Source: Chryseobacterium sp. CH25
GTDB taxonomy: Bacteria; Bacteroidota; Bacteroidia; Flavobacteriales; Weeksellaceae
Assembly: GCF_004119455.1 (NCBI RefSeq)
Contig: NZ_NRQT01000012.1
Span: 88,035-152,034, forward strand
DNA: 64,000 bases
Direction: 5' to 3'
The position numbers and the translations under genes are program-made. The notes beneath the pieces are model-generated. The model was not told the DNA's origin, made no database searches, and saw only the letters and a list, made by a program, of their open reading frames with translations. Positions 63,766 to 64,000 of this stretch are shown in pieces; position 1 is the stretch's first letter, and each line of letters begins with the position of its first letter.

Positions 63766-63838
63766 GGTTTCTTTAGCTTATTTGGTAAAGCGCCGGTCTG
63801 TGGAACCGGAGAACAGGGTTCGATCCCCGGAGATACCC
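63766..63838 (+). tRNA. tRNA-His(GTG)-like gene
   Basis: Anticodon stem CCGGT/ACCGG is perfect, with loop CTGTGGA (anticodon GTG); D arm GCTT/AAGC; TTCGATC T-loop; discriminator C as expected for His. Odd points: acceptor GGTTTCT/AGATACC has a T-T mismatch, one extra base lies between the acceptor and D arm, the T stem has an A-G mismatch, and the base before G1 is T, not the usual G. It may be a pseudo-tRNA or contain sequencing errors. Confidence 0.55.
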
Positions 63839-63847
63839 AAAGTATAA

Positions 63848-63921
63848 AATCTCATGGCTCAAATGGTTAGAGCATCGACCTGATACGTCGAAGGTTGAAG
63901 GTTCGAGTCCTTCTGAGATTA
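63848..63921 (+). tRNA. tRNA-Ile(GAT)
   Basis: 74 nt. Acceptor AATCTCA/TGAGATT, D arm GCTC/GAGC, anticodon stem TCGAC/GTCGA with loop CTGATAC (GAT), T arm GAAGG/CCTTC, discriminator A. All stems pair perfectly. CCA is not encoded. Confidence 0.85.
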
Positions 63922-63978
63922 CAGAGAAAGTGAATTGTGAAACGAAAATTGATGAGCAAAGCACGTAAAAAATAAAAC

Positions 63979-64000
63979 AATCTCATGGCTCAAATGGTTA
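63979..64000 (+). tRNA. second tRNA copy, cut by the window end
   Basis: The first 22 bases are identical to the tRNA-Ile gene at 63848 (AATCTCATGGCTCAAATGG onwards). A tandem duplicate is likely, but the anticodon is not visible. Confidence 0.6.

Overview
The window looks like chromosome of a Chryseobacterium-type member of the Flavobacteriia (Bacteroidota). Evidence: low G+C; the -7 promoter word TAnnTTTG in front of many genes with few Shine-Dalgarno sequences; two secreted proteins with C-terminal type IX secretion (T9SS) sorting tails; a complex I operon with a short NuoG; and several families typical of this group (DUF349, DUF4822, DUF3871, GG-leader Cys-rich peptides). Species cannot be fixed from sequence alone.

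Layout. 1-9.2 kb, minus strand: NADH:quinone oxidoreductase operon nuoA-B-C-D-E-F-(outer membrane protein)-G-H-I-J-K, with nuoK cut by the window edge. 9.4-22.6 kb: ordinary core genes (GNAT protein, zinc metallopeptidase, YigZ, ribD, a DUF349 protein, aroE, an FtsX-type permease, rbfA, methylmalonyl-CoA epimerase), two T9SS substrates, and a pair of small double-glycine-leader, six-cysteine peptides. 22.7-38.8 kb: a 16-kb integrated element in the 3' end of a CAT-anticodon tRNA gene, bounded by a 24-bp direct repeat. It carries a tyrosine integrase, a divergent family-A-polymerase-like protein, a Sak4-like ATPase, a DUF3871 protein, a PD-(D/E)xK-type nuclease, a three-gene ABC-3C-like conflict operon (ABC ATPase, small middle protein, alpha/beta-hydrolase effector) with a putative M41-like peptidase beside it, a RadC/JAB protein, an Xre regulator and small cargo genes. 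No conjugation or capsid genes were recognised. 39-54.9 kb: metabolic, transport and envelope genes, among them a lipoprotein with a caspase-like His/Cys arrangement. 55.3-62.9 kb: a tightly overlapping six-gene operon built on a MoxR ATPase, a vWA/beta-propeller protein and two membrane proteins, matching the MoxR-vWA-bpX ternary conflict systems. 63.7-64 kb: start of a tRNA cluster.

Sequence quality. At least seven genes (ribD, aroE, the FtsX-type permease, the M41-like peptidase, a secreted island protein, a PhoD-like phosphatase and an MBL-fold hydrolase), and probably the first gene of the MoxR operon, are each broken by the same lesion: one base too few in an A/T homopolymer of 4-7. Restoring one base gives a full-length family member every time. 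This points to systematic homopolymer under-calling in the assembly rather than real pseudogenes; these are annotated here as single interrupted genes.

The two most interesting systems are the island (polymerase-like gene plus ABC-3C-like operon) and the MoxR-vWA-propeller operon. Both are probably concerned with conflict between the cell and invading DNA; that function is inferred from gene families and context.
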